The notes under the pieces were generated by a model, which was given only the letters and a program-made list of their open reading frames with translations, was not told the DNA's origin and did no database searches. Position numbers and translations under genes: made by a program. From Haloterrigena sp. H1 (GTDB lineage Archaea > Halobacteriota > Halobacteria > Halobacteriales > Natrialbaceae), in contig NZ_SMZK01000001.1 of the NCBI RefSeq assembly GCF_005938085.1, forward strand, positions 310,001 through 374,000: a DNA stretch of 64,000 nucleotides, in the 5' to 3' direction. Shown here piece after piece: positions 54,618-63,889 of this stretch. Each line of letters starts with the position of its first letter. The first letter of the stretch is position 1.

Positions 54618-54729
54618 CGATGATTGGTTTCCCCGCGTCCAGGAAAAGGTCAACTATCCTATCTGAGCTGGTGTGCTCTCGCATTCGCGTACAGGCCAGC
54701 CCACACAGCTATCGATCGGGTAATGCCGT

Positions 54730-55881
54730 CTAGTGGTCGAATCCGACCGCTTCAGCGTCGGCCAGACATCGCTCGCTCGCGTCTGCGAGATCGAACTCGC
54801 GGACGAGCTCGCCGTCGCGGACCAGCGGCTCGAGCAACGATTCGCCCTCGGTCGGTCCGTCGCGGTCTGCCAGCGTGACGTGGTGGCCGCCGTCGGGCGT
54901 TCGGGAGACGTCTTTGATCCCGGAGAGTTTCCCGCGCTTGGAGATCGGTTCGCCGTCTATTTCGACGATGTCGAGACTGAAGTCCACCGAGTCGGCACCG
55001 GTGATGTGGCTGCCGACGCCGAAGCCGTCGGCGACATCGCGCAGTTCCCGGATCGTCTCGGGAGTGAGCCCGCCGCTACAGAAGATGTCGACGTCCTCGT
55101 AGCCCCGTGCGTCGAGTTCCCAACGCACTTCGCGGATGATGTGCCGGAAATCGCCGCGCCGAGAGCCTGTCGTGTCGATGCGGACGCCGTCTAGGTCCTC
55201 GCCGAGCGTCTCGGCGGCCAGCAGACTCTCGCTTTTCTCGTCCCAGAAGGTGTCGACCAGCGCGATTCGGGGGACGTCTTCGCCGACAGCCTCGTCGAAC
55301 GCCGTCCAGGCGTCGGCCTGATTGCCCTCGCCGAAACAGAACATGAGCGCGTGGGGCATCGTCCCGCCTGCCTCGCGGTCGAGGATCTCCCCTGCTGCGA
55401 CGTGTGAGAACCCATCGAGGCCGGCGAGCAACGCCGCTCGTTCGACCGTCGCCGCGATCGAGGGATGGACGTGGCGCGCGCCGAACGACAACACCAGCGA
55501 CTCGGGCGCTGCCAGTCTGGTCTCGAGTGCGGCCGTTGCGAAGCCACTCGGCTGGGAGAGAAAGCCGAGCATCGAGGTCTCGAGTGCGGCAAACTCGAGG
55601 TAGGGGCCTTCGATCCGGAGGACGGGCCCGCCGTCGAACAGTTGGCCGTCGGGGAGCGCGTCGATGTCGACGGCGCGGCCCTCAAAGAGCGTTGCCACGT
55701 CTTTGACGCCGGTGAAGACCTCGAACTCCCCGGTCGGGAACTGGTCTGCAGTGACTTCGGCGACGACGTGGGGGTTTTTCCCCGCGTGCTCGAGCGTGGC
55801 CCGCGTTCGCTCGAAGTAGGCGTCAGTCGCGTCCCCCTCGAGAATCGCCTCCGAGGGCACGGTTCCGAACGGATTTGACAT
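54730..55881 (-). CDS. pncB: Nicotinate phosphoribosyltransferase
   Basis: A 383-residue type II-fold phosphoribosyltransferase that makes nicotinate mononucleotide from nicotinate and PRPP in NAD salvage. The N-terminal domain begins DAYFERTRATLEHAGKNPHVVAEV. The barrel region includes SFGARHVHP (catalytic His) and IFCSGGLTPETIRELRDVADGFGVGSHI, the phosphate-binding SGG and FGVGSHI motifs. The nicotinamidase-like hydrolase at 62469 would supply nicotinate. It is monocistronic. Confidence 0.93.
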   Translation of the reverse strand: MSNPFGTVPSEAILEGDATDAYFERTRATLEHAGKNPHVVAEVTADQFPTGEFEVFTGVKDVATLFEGRAVDIDALPDGQLFDGGPVLRIEGPYLEFAALETSMLGFLSQPSGFATAALETRLAAPESLVLSFGARHVHPSIAATVERAALLAGLDGFSHVAAGEILDREAGGTMPHALMFCFGEGNQADAWTAFDEAVGEDVPRIALVDTFWDEKSESLLAAETLGEDLDGVRIDTTGSRRGDFRHIIREVRWELDARGYEDVDIFCSGGLTPETIRELRDVADGFGVGSHITGADSVDFSLDIVEIDGEPISKRGKLSGIKDVSRTPDGGHHVTLADRDGPTEGESLLEPLVRDGELVREFDLADASERCLADAEAVGFDH

Positions 55882-56021
55882 ATCGCCGAGTTTCCGCGGG
55901 AGGCAAAAAAGCTACCCGTCTGCCGGCGAGCGACGGCGACGGCGGTCCCTTGCTGGTCCAGCTGCGCGCGTTCGCAGCGCCGATAGTCGGATGGCTGATA
56001 CGTCGTGTGCGACCCGGGTCG

Positions 56022-57677
56022 CTATCGGTGACGGCCGACGGCGAGCCAGGCTCCCGTTCCGAACAGTGTGACCGCGATCGCGCCGACCGCGGCCCGCATT
56101 CCGGTGCCGGCGGTCGCTTCGGGCGCAGCACCGGCGTCGACGTTCGACAGCGCTGCCACCGACGGAGCGCGGACGATCGTTGCGGTCGTCCCGTTTCGTT
56201 CGATATAGTACGCACCCGAGTAGCCGCCATCATCGATCACGAAGGTGTTCTGTCGGGCGGTGACGGCCTCGGCACCGTGGTTCTCGAGGAGTTCTCGATA
56301 CCCCTCGAGGAACTCGCCGGTATCCTCGGCCGACTGCCACTCCGTTCGCCAGACGTAGCCGGCCTGGCCCGCCGCGTCGGCGGGATCGGTCGCGTTGTCG
56401 ATTTCGTCGGTGGTGTAGATAACCAGTCTGTCGCCGGCCCAGCCGTCGGTGACGGTGTGATCGTAGTCGAAGCCACGCCCGCCGCCCAGGACGTCGAGAT
56501 CGGTCGCGTCGAGCACCGACGGCTGGTCCTGATCCATGGCGTCGGCGGCGAACATCGCCACCATCCCTGCTTCGCCGATGGTGTCGTTTGCCACCACGCC
56601 GTCGACGGTGAGCTGTCGCCAGCCGTCGCTCGAGCGGTCGGGGACCGAGACGGTCACCGGTTCGCGCTCGGAGCCGGGATGGATGACCGCCGACGTGGTT
56701 GCCGGCGGCTCGTCGTAGGCCGCGTTGACCGCCGACCAGCCCTCGCCTTGCTGGCGCAGGTAGTCGATGTAGCCTGGCCCGTCACTGTAGGGCTGGTAGA
56801 TGGCGACGTAGATACCCCAATTGACGTCGAACTGGCCGGGTCCCCCGTCGCTACGGGGTGTAAGACAGTCCCACTCGACGCCACAGCGATGTTCGTATTC
56901 GCGTTCGATCCAGCTAGCGTCGCCTTCGATCACCCCCTTCGTCGCCAGGCTAGCGTCCTGTGTGGAGCCGTTGAGCTCCGAGAGGTTGAACCGCTGGTCC
57001 TGCAGGGCATGGACGAGTTCGTGGCCGAGCGTGAGCTCGTCCAGCGCCGGTGTTTCGGGATTTTCGGAGACGATAACGATCTCGTCAGTCTCGGGGTCGT
57101 AGTAGCCTTTGACGGCACCGCCGTACACTGTCTTGGTCGCGTTGACTGCCGTCGTGTCCCGACCGACTGTAAACAACGCTTCGTAACCGACGTTCTGTTC
57201 TAACCGCTCGGCTGCAGTATAGTTCTCGAAGCGCTCGTCGTTGGTCTGTCGGTAGGTTTCGCGGGAGACGACGTCGACGGCGACTTCCTCTTTGAACGTT
57301 TGGTTCCGAATCACCTCGACGCGGGCCATCGCTCGGTAGACGACGGGCTCGAGGTCGTCGTCGTCGACGACCGCATCCGACTGGCCGTCGACGGGCAACT
57401 CGTCGTCGTACCAGTAGCCTTCGACGTAGCCGACCGTGTCCTCGGTGGAGGGGGTCGCGGGACGGTCGTCCGGTGGGGCGACCGCCGCGTTTGTGGCCGG
57501 AGTCGATTCCAGACGCGGGGCCGGTTCGGCTCGATCGGCACTGGCAGCGGTCGTCCCGCCGGGAGCCGCGGCCGCATCGGCTGCGATCACTGGGCCGGCG
57601 AGGCCGCTTATCACCAGCGCTCCAACGAGGACCAGTACACGGAGGGCGGCTGACGTGCGGGGACGCGTCGATGGCAT
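56022..57677 (-). CDS. Hvo_1808-family surface protein with HExxH motif
   Basis: A 551-residue secreted or cell-wall protein. A signal peptide (VLVLVGALVISGLAGPVIA) is followed by an Ala/Thr/Pro-rich linker and a large extracellular domain. The domain includes TLGHELVHALQDQRFN, an HExxH-like zinc-peptidase motif near residue 220. A C-terminal transmembrane segment with AVGAIAVTLFGTGAWLAVG anchors it. The Hvo_1808 name is a haloarchaeal surface-protein family without tested activity; a metallopeptidase function is inference from HELVH. Confidence 0.82.
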   Translation of the reverse strand: MPSTRPRTSAALRVLVLVGALVISGLAGPVIAADAAAAPGGTTAASADRAEPAPRLESTPATNAAVAPPDDRPATPSTEDTVGYVEGYWYDDELPVDGQSDAVVDDDDLEPVVYRAMARVEVIRNQTFKEEVAVDVVSRETYRQTNDERFENYTAAERLEQNVGYEALFTVGRDTTAVNATKTVYGGAVKGYYDPETDEIVIVSENPETPALDELTLGHELVHALQDQRFNLSELNGSTQDASLATKGVIEGDASWIEREYEHRCGVEWDCLTPRSDGGPGQFDVNWGIYVAIYQPYSDGPGYIDYLRQQGEGWSAVNAAYDEPPATTSAVIHPGSEREPVTVSVPDRSSDGWRQLTVDGVVANDTIGEAGMVAMFAADAMDQDQPSVLDATDLDVLGGGRGFDYDHTVTDGWAGDRLVIYTTDEIDNATDPADAAGQAGYVWRTEWQSAEDTGEFLEGYRELLENHGAEAVTARQNTFVIDDGGYSGAYYIERNGTTATIVRAPSVAALSNVDAGAAPEATAGTGMRAAVGAIAVTLFGTGAWLAVGRHR

Positions 57678-57820
57678 CTGACGTGACTAGTGATACATTT
57701 GAATGGAAGTGCAAAAAGTACGCCGGTCGCATCGCCGCTCATACGAACTCCTGTCAGTGGGTGCCGGTGCACCCGCGACCGTCCTGCGGGTGCTCGGGGA
57801 ACTCGTTCCAGCAGACCGTA

Positions 57821-58840
57821 TCACTCGGCGTCGGTCGACGCGGCCCGCAAGCCCAGTAGGACGCTTAGGATCGCAGCCACGAGGCCGGCAAGCAGGGTGA
57901 GCGCTCGCCGATGCATCGACGCCTGAAGCTGGTAGCTTCGGTCGCGTGCTTGGCCGTCAAACGGGCCGTGAGCACCGAAATCCTCTGCTACCGGCTCGTG
58001 GAGATTGTGCTCCCGGCCGGGATCAGTCGGTTCGTCCGTCAGCTGTGAGTCGTACCCGCCGCGTGCGAGATAATTGTCGAGTCGCCGCGGCATGACGCGG
58101 TTGCCGAGGATCGCCTTCACCGTCGACCGGCCGACCCACAGTTCGTCTCTGTCGTGGTCGACAGCCCACCGGATCGCACGCGCGGCGACTTCTGGCTGGT
58201 AGATCGGCGGCACCGGCTGTGGTTTCTTCGGCATCCGGCTTTTCGACCACTCGAACTGCGGGGTGTTCATCGCGGGCATCTGCACCATCGATAGCTGGAC
58301 GTCACAGTCGTCGTGGATGAGTTCCGTTCGAACCGATTCAGTAAACCCCTGAATCGCGTGTTTCGCGCCGCAGTACGCGGATTGCAGGGGAATTCCCCGA
58401 TACGCCAGCGCCGAGCCGACCTGCACGATCGTTCCCTCGTCGCGGGGTCGCATCCGCTCGAGCGCGGCCTGCGTCCCATAGACGTACCCCAGATACGTGA
58501 CCTCGGTAACGCGGCGGTAGTCGTCGGCGGTCATCTCCGCGGCCGGCGAGAACACCGAGACCATCGCGTTGTTCACCCAGATGTCGATCTGGCCGAACGC
58601 GTCCTCGACGGCCTCGGCCGCGGCCTCGACCGCATCGGGGTCGGCGACGTCCGTCGGGACGACGACCGCCTCGCCGCCGGCCCGTTCGACCTCCTCGCGT
58701 GCGCCCTCGAGGCCATCCTCGCCGCGTGCGAGCAGGCCGACTTTCGCGCCGCGGTCGGCGAACGCGCGAGCGGTGGCTCGTCCGACGCCGGCCGATGCAC
58801 CCGTGACGACGACGACTTCCGAATCAGTGGATTCAGACAT
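57821..58840 (-). CDS. SDR family oxidoreductase with C-terminal membrane tail
   Basis: A 339-residue short-chain dehydrogenase. The cofactor motif is VTGASAGVGRATARAFADRG and the active site YRGIPLQSAYCGAKHAI has the Tyr-xxx-Lys pair. A DxxD and Arg-rich extension and a C-terminal hydrophobic helix (ALTLLAGLVAAILSVLLGL) tether it to the membrane. It is the last gene of the GH15-VKOR-SDR operon, starting two bases after the VKOR-like stop. The role may be sugar or lipid oxidation linked to the trehalose-type chemistry upstream. Confidence 0.87.
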   Translation of the reverse strand: MSESTDSEVVVVTGASAGVGRATARAFADRGAKVGLLARGEDGLEGAREEVERAGGEAVVVPTDVADPDAVEAAAEAVEDAFGQIDIWVNNAMVSVFSPAAEMTADDYRRVTEVTYLGYVYGTQAALERMRPRDEGTIVQVGSALAYRGIPLQSAYCGAKHAIQGFTESVRTELIHDDCDVQLSMVQMPAMNTPQFEWSKSRMPKKPQPVPPIYQPEVAARAIRWAVDHDRDELWVGRSTVKAILGNRVMPRRLDNYLARGGYDSQLTDEPTDPGREHNLHEPVAEDFGAHGPFDGQARDRSYQLQASMHRRALTLLAGLVAAILSVLLGLRAASTDAE

Positions 58841-58842
58841 GG

Positions 58843-60327
58843 TTAGCTACTGAGTGGGTTCAGCCGATCGACCGTCTCGAGGGTGGCGTAGCGCTCCCAG
58901 CCGCCGTAGCGGTCAGCGATCGGGCCGCGCGGGACGCTGACGATCACGACGAGCGCGCCGATGACGACGGCGTTGATCGCGGCGATCGTCGGGACACCGG
59001 TCGCCAGCAACGGGGCGACGGCGATCCAGGCGGCCAGCGGGACGTTCAGGAACCGGATCGCGCGGGCGGGTTCCGCGGTCGCGATCACGGTGAAGGAGAC
59101 GACCAGCGAGCCGACGAGGTGACTGCTGTCGGCCATCGCCCCGGTCGTCCCGAAGATGGTCGGCGAGAGCATGAGCCAGGCCCCGAGCACCATCGCGGCG
59201 AGCAGCGTCCACGGGATCGAGACACCCCAGAACGGCTCGCCGATCGACGACTCGCCGATCGGTCGCTCCGTGGCCTCGTCGACGCCGGCCTCGTCTTCAG
59301 GGATCGTCCCGCCCATCCAGAAGGCGGTCCAGAGGCTGTCGCCCTGGCGCGTCAGTCGGACGAGGTATTGGCCCATCGCGACGACCTCGTCGACGGTCAG
59401 CGAAATCATCCACAGCATGCCAAAGGCCGAGAGAAGACAGAGGGTACACCACGTCCCCACCATGATCGGCTGGGAGATGACCAGCAGCACCTGCACGAAC
59501 CCAAGCGGGATCACGACGACCCCGAAGAAGGCGACCATCCACGGCATCGTGCGCCAGCGCCGCCGGTCGCCCATCAAGCCCATCAGCGCCTCGACCGAGT
59601 AGGCCACCGCGCCGAGCCCGGCGTCGGAGACCGGGAACGCTTCCGACACCTTTGACGTGAGGATCTGCTCGGTCCCCGCGCCGTAGAGCGGATCCCAGAC
59701 GCTGCTGATGTACTCGAGCTGGAAGGCGGCCATGTACCACGAGGTGAAGAAGCCGAAGATCCCGAGTGCGATCAGCGGGGCACGCTGGGCACCTGTCGAA
59801 GGGTTGTACGACCAGCCCGGCGGGACGGCCGGTCCGTCCATCTCCGAGCGCATTACGATGAGGACCGAGAAGGTGATCACCATGACGCCCACGAGGGAGT
59901 GGTTGGCGTAGGCTGCTGCCGTCGGCGCCCAGAACGCGATCGGCGCGAACACCAGCCACAGGCCGACGAAGCCGTTGGCGTAGTTGGCGTAGCCGCTCTC
60001 CCGATAGATCGTGAGCCCAGCCAGCGCGATGAGGACGACGCCGCTGACGATCCCGTTCCAGCCCATTAGCACGCTCTCGTACCCCAGCGTCGGCGTGCTC
60101 GCGATGAGCCAGAGACCCAGCGAGATGATGGCGTACTGCGGCCACACCTCTTCCGTCGGATGGGCGAGCATCATGTCGCCCGGCCGCATCGAGCCACCGT
60201 CGCCGTCCTGGCCGTCGGTTCCGTCTCGGTTCCCGTCGCCGCCGTCGGCCCTCTCGGGCCGCTCGCGCGCGTCGGTCGTCACGGCGGTCGGTTCGTCGGT
60301 CGAGTCGTCATGTCTGTCGTCGCTCAT
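58843..60327 (-). CDS. SPW-repeat/VKOR-domain membrane protein
   Basis: A 494-residue protein. Residues 1-50 are charged. The first helical block (WPQYAIISLGLWLIASTPTL..., about 60-150) is an SPW-type pair of hairpins. The second is a vitamin K epoxide reductase-like bundle with the active site GTWCTLCLLSA (Cys-Thr-Leu-Cys). A third SPW-like block follows from about 375. VKOR homologues move electrons from thiols to quinones to make disulfides outside the membrane. It sits between the GH15 and SDR genes with 2- and 6-base gaps, so all three are one operon. Confidence 0.87.
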   Translation of the reverse strand: MSDDRHDDSTDEPTAVTTDARERPERADGGDGNRDGTDGQDGDGGSMRPGDMMLAHPTEEVWPQYAIISLGLWLIASTPTLGYESVLMGWNGIVSGVVLIALAGLTIYRESGYANYANGFVGLWLVFAPIAFWAPTAAAYANHSLVGVMVITFSVLIVMRSEMDGPAVPPGWSYNPSTGAQRAPLIALGIFGFFTSWYMAAFQLEYISSVWDPLYGAGTEQILTSKVSEAFPVSDAGLGAVAYSVEALMGLMGDRRRWRTMPWMVAFFGVVVIPLGFVQVLLVISQPIMVGTWCTLCLLSAFGMLWMISLTVDEVVAMGQYLVRLTRQGDSLWTAFWMGGTIPEDEAGVDEATERPIGESSIGEPFWGVSIPWTLLAAMVLGAWLMLSPTIFGTTGAMADSSHLVGSLVVSFTVIATAEPARAIRFLNVPLAAWIAVAPLLATGVPTIAAINAVVIGALVVIVSVPRGPIADRYGGWERYATLETVDRLNPLSS

Positions 60328-60333
60328 GGTCTC

Positions 60334-62241
60334 TCAGTTCGTGTCGGTCGGTGGGCTGATGATCTCCTCGCTCGAGTCGAGGTCTGCAAGCGACTCGTCG
60401 CGGCCGAGCGGTGCGGGTGTGGCTGGCGATGTGGCGCTCGAACCGGCTGTATCGGCCAGCGCGAGCGCGCCGTTGAGCAGTCCGATGTGGCTGTACGCCT
60501 GCGGGAAGTTGCCACGCTGGTCGCCCGTCTCCGGGTCGACCGCCTCTGCCAGCAGTCCGAGCGGGCTGGCGTACTCGAGGATCGTCTCGAAGCGCGCGGT
60601 CGCCTCCTCGGTTCGCCCCGCGAGCGCGAGCGCGGTGACGAGCCAGAACGAACTGACGACGAACGGGCTGTCGGTGCCCGGAAGGCCGTCGTCGCCCTCG
60701 TAGCGTCGGACGAGGCCGTCGTCGGTCACCAGCCGGTCGATGGTCGCGTCGATCGTCCCCTGGACGCGCTCGTCGTCGGGCGGGAGGAAGCCGACGATCG
60801 GGACGAGTAGATTCGCCGAATCCAACGTGTCGTCGTCGCCGAACGCCCGGACGAAACTGTTCGTCCGCTCGCTGAACCCGCGCTCGAGGATCGCCGCTCG
60901 AACGTCCGCGCGACACCTCCGCCAGCGCTCGAGGGGCGCGTCGATGCCGTCGGCGGCCTCGGCGAGTTCGATCCCGCGGTCCAGCGCGGTCCAGCACATG
61001 ACTTTCGAGTAGACGAACTGCTGGGGATCGCTTCGGACCTCCCAGATGCCCGCGTCGGGCTCGTCCCAGCCCTCGCAGACGTAGTCAATGAGGTCACGCA
61101 TGACCTCCCAGTCGTCGGTCGTCACCGACTCGCCGTAGCGGACGGCCTCGTAAATCGCGAGGATCAGTTCGCCGTAGACGTCGAGCTGGTGCTGGTCCCG
61201 GGCCGCGTTGCCGACGCGAACGGGTGCCGAACCGCGATACCCCTCGAGGTGATCGAGGACGCGTTCCTCGAAGTCACTGCTGCCGTGGAGGCCGTAGACC
61301 GGCGGGACTGCGGCGGGGTCGTGCTGGCGGCAATGGTCGAGACACAGCTGGAAGTACGACCGGGCCTCCGCGAGGTGGCCCAGTTCGGACAGCGCCCGGA
61401 CGGTAAAGGCCGCGTCGCGGATCCAGTTGTACCGATAGTCCCAGTTGCGGACACCGCCGAGATCCTCGGGCAGCGAGGTCGTCGGAGCCGCACACACCGC
61501 GCCCGTCTCCCGGTGGATAAGCAGTTTGAGGACGAGCGCCGAACGGACGGCGAGGTCGTGCCACCGGCCGCCGACGGGACAGTCCACACCGTCACAGTCG
61601 TGGATCCACTCCTGCCAGTAGTCGACGGTGCGCCGGAGCGTCTCCCCGTGTGCGGCCGGCGAGAGCGGGATTTCGTCGCCGTAGCCGAGTACCAGCCAGC
61701 GTTGCTCGCCGCCGGCGAGCGTCACCGTCGCGCTCGCCGCGTGGCCGTCGGCCGACGGCTCGATCGGAAGGTCACTCGAGAGGACGGCTCGCTCGTCGTC
61801 GCCGAGCGCGACCACGCCGTCTGCCGTCGGTTCGATCTCGGGGACGTCACGCGCGTAGTCAAATCGCGGCTCGAACTGAATCTCGAGTTCGAGCGGCCGG
61901 TCTTCGCCCTCGAGTCGCCGGTAGACGGCAGGCGGCAGGTCGTGCGACTGGGTCGCCTCCGCGACGGGCATGAAGTCCGTCACCGTCGCTTCCCCGTCGG
62001 CGGTCCGAAACGTCGTCTCGAGCACGTTGGTTCGATCGCGATACCGCTGAACGGAGTCGAACGACCCCGTCGGCCGAACGGCGAAGCGGCCGCCGCGGTC
62101 GGCATCGAGCAGCGCGGCGAAGACGCTCGGCGATTCGACGTGGGGGAACGGACACCAGTCGATCGAGCCGTCGCGACCGACGAGGGCGACCGTGTTCCCG
62201 TCGCCGATCGCGCCGTACTCAGCGAGGGGGTTGTATTGCAT
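60334..62241 (-). CDS. GH15 glycoside hydrolase (trehalase/glucoamylase-like)
   Basis: The ATG at 62241 is chosen over a GTG two codons earlier. The 635-residue protein has an N-terminal beta domain (NPLAEYGAIGDGNTVALVGRDGSIDWCPFPHVESPSVFA) and an (alpha/alpha)6 barrel. GGVRNWDYRYNWIRDAAF is the substrate-binding signature. The general acid Glu lies in DAGIWEVRSDPQQFVYSKVM, and QAYSHIGLLNGAL is near the C terminus. Bacterial proteins of this type include trehalases; the exact glycan is unknown. No signal peptide is visible, so it acts in the cytoplasm. It heads the operon. Confidence 0.9.
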   Translation of the reverse strand: MQYNPLAEYGAIGDGNTVALVGRDGSIDWCPFPHVESPSVFAALLDADRGGRFAVRPTGSFDSVQRYRDRTNVLETTFRTADGEATVTDFMPVAEATQSHDLPPAVYRRLEGEDRPLELEIQFEPRFDYARDVPEIEPTADGVVALGDDERAVLSSDLPIEPSADGHAASATVTLAGGEQRWLVLGYGDEIPLSPAAHGETLRRTVDYWQEWIHDCDGVDCPVGGRWHDLAVRSALVLKLLIHRETGAVCAAPTTSLPEDLGGVRNWDYRYNWIRDAAFTVRALSELGHLAEARSYFQLCLDHCRQHDPAAVPPVYGLHGSSDFEERVLDHLEGYRGSAPVRVGNAARDQHQLDVYGELILAIYEAVRYGESVTTDDWEVMRDLIDYVCEGWDEPDAGIWEVRSDPQQFVYSKVMCWTALDRGIELAEAADGIDAPLERWRRCRADVRAAILERGFSERTNSFVRAFGDDDTLDSANLLVPIVGFLPPDDERVQGTIDATIDRLVTDDGLVRRYEGDDGLPGTDSPFVVSSFWLVTALALAGRTEEATARFETILEYASPLGLLAEAVDPETGDQRGNFPQAYSHIGLLNGALALADTAGSSATSPATPAPLGRDESLADLDSSEEIISPPTDTN

Positions 62242-62468
62242 ACTCACATCATCTCGTGGTCAGTTCGTGCACAGACCGTGACGAGTCGCGGATAATCGTT
62301 CCAGCGCGTTCCCTATTCGGCAGTCACATGAAAGGGCGGCTCGTGGCTGCTGACGGTCGTGACGGATGCGGTATGGCTCCTGACGCTCACGTGAGAACGC
62401 GAACTGCAGGTCCCGCGTTGAAATGGACACGAACGTTTTCACAATCCCGCCCGTACGACTACGTAGCT

Positions 62469-63041
62469 ATGCGCCTCGAGCCAGACCGCACGGCAGTGGT
62501 GGTCGTCGACATGCAAAACGGGTTCTGTCACCCAGAGGGATCGCTGTACGCGCCGGGCAGCGAGGCCGTCATCGAGCCGATCGCTGATCTGGTCGAGCGT
62601 GCTCGCGAGGCCGGCGTCCAGGTGATCTTCACCCGCGACGTCCACCCACCGGAACAGTTCGACGACGCCCACTACTACGACGAGTTCGAGCAGTGGGGCG
62701 AACACGTCCTCGAGGACTCCTGGGAGGCCGAGATCGTCGACGAACTCCCGGTCATGGAGGACGATCACGTCCTCGAGAAACACACCTACGACGCCTTCTA
62801 CAACACCGAACTCGAGGGGTGGTTGAACGCTCGCAACATCCACGACCTAGTGATCTGTGGCACGCTCGCGAACGTCTGCGTGCTCCATACCGGCGGCAGT
62901 GCGGGGGTGCGGGACTTCCGGCCGATCCTGGTCGAAGATTGTATCGGCGCACTCGAGGACGAGCACCACGAGTACGCCTTAGAGCACGCCGACTGGCTGT
63001 TCGGCGAGGTCGAGCAGAGCGCCGACTTCGAGTTCGCGTAA
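62469..63041 (+). CDS. Isochorismatase-family cysteine hydrolase (nicotinamidase-like)
   Basis: The ATG at 62469 gives 190 residues. The catalytic triad positions are Asp in VVVDMQNGFCH, Lys in VLEKHTYDAF and Cys in ICGTLANVCVLHT. Cys in LANVCV is the nucleophile. The metal-binding Asp/His pair of PncA-type nicotinamidases appears in the segment FTRDVHPPEQFDDAHYY. This supports nicotinamide deamidation to nicotinate, feeding PncB, though other amidase substrates are possible. It is divergent from the GH15 operon with 227 bp between them. Confidence 0.85.
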   Translation: MRLEPDRTAVVVVDMQNGFCHPEGSLYAPGSEAVIEPIADLVERAREAGVQVIFTRDVHPPEQFDDAHYYDEFEQWGEHVLEDSWEAEIVDELPVMEDDHVLEKHTYDAFYNTELEGWLNARNIHDLVICGTLANVCVLHTGGSAGVRDFRPILVEDCIGALEDEHHEYALEHADWLFGEVEQSADFEFA

Positions 63042-63170
63042 TCGCGACAGCCGTCCCACCGTCTTTTTCGTCGTCGGCGATCCAACGTGCGGTATGCACG
63101 TATTGCAGCCACGGCGGGGGGACTTTGCGATCGAATCAGGTCTCGAGTCACAGAGAGGCGGTGACGGCGA

Positions 63171-63326
63171 ATGAACCAACGACCACTGTATCTGCTCGGC
63201 GTTGCGGCCAGTGCGTACGCACTCTGGTATTTCGCTACGGCTGGCTCGAATCTGTATGCGATCGCGTTCGGGCTCGTGACGGTCGCCCTCGTGGTACGGC
63301 TCCGAAAACTGACTGCTGACTCCTGA
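63171..63326 (+). CDS. Small two-helix membrane protein, 51 residues
   Basis: A short frame from the ATG at 63171 to TGA at 63326. It encodes MNQRPLYLLGVAASAYALWYF and a second hydrophobic helix AIAFGLVTVALVVRL ending in basic residues. The composition and a GAGAGGCGGTGACGG stretch 6-20 bases upstream (GGTGAC resembles a Shine-Dalgarno element) support translation. Function unknown. Confidence 0.5.
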   Translation: MNQRPLYLLGVAASAYALWYFATAGSNLYAIAFGLVTVALVVRLRKLTADS

Positions 63327-63346
63327 GACGGTGTCGTGGACTCGCT

Positions 63347-63835
63347 CTACTGTGACCGGAAAACTCGGTATGCGCCCTGTCCGATGGCGACGACTTTCGT
63401 CTCCCCGTCGGGCGTCGTACTTTCGACGGTAACTTCGCTCACGCCGACGCTGCTACCGACTCGGATCACATCTGCAGTCGCGACGAGATCGCCCGTTGCT
63501 GGGCGCAGATAGTTGACGTTCAGGTTGATCGTCGCGATTTTCGTCTCGAAGGGGTCGTCCATCGCCGTCCGAAGCGAGAGGCCGCCGACGGTGTCGATGA
63601 GTGTCGCTGCGACGCCACCGTGGAGGTCAGCCCGCTCGTCGGGATCGGCGGTTGGCCGCGTGTTCGTCAGCTTCTCGTCGTAGGGAATCGACATCGTCAT
63701 CGTCCCATCGCCGACGTTGTCGACGCTCGTATCGAGCCACGCGAGGAACTCGTGGTCCTCCTCGAGAGAATATTGGAGCAGACTCTCGAGGTCGTCGAAC
63801 TCGTCGAACACGTCCGGTGGCGTCTCCTCGGTCAT
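63347..63835 (-). CDS. PaaI family acyl-CoA thioesterase
   Basis: A 162-residue hot-dog thioesterase. The family core is DLHGGVAATLIDTVGGLSLRTAM with the Gly-Gly turn before the catalytic helix, followed by LNVNYLRPATGDLVATADV, the typical beta-strand pair. It hydrolyses acyl-CoA (short or phenylacetyl-type) in the cytoplasm. It is convergent with the 51-residue membrane gene. Confidence 0.92.
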   Translation of the reverse strand: MTEETPPDVFDEFDDLESLLQYSLEEDHEFLAWLDTSVDNVGDGTMTMSIPYDEKLTNTRPTADPDERADLHGGVAATLIDTVGGLSLRTAMDDPFETKIATINLNVNYLRPATGDLVATADVIRVGSSVGVSEVTVESTTPDGETKVVAIGQGAYRVFRSQ

Positions 63836-63889
63836 AGCCTCCTGTCTAGGAGCGACGGTCTTGACGGCTGCGTTTCCGAATGTTCCCTC

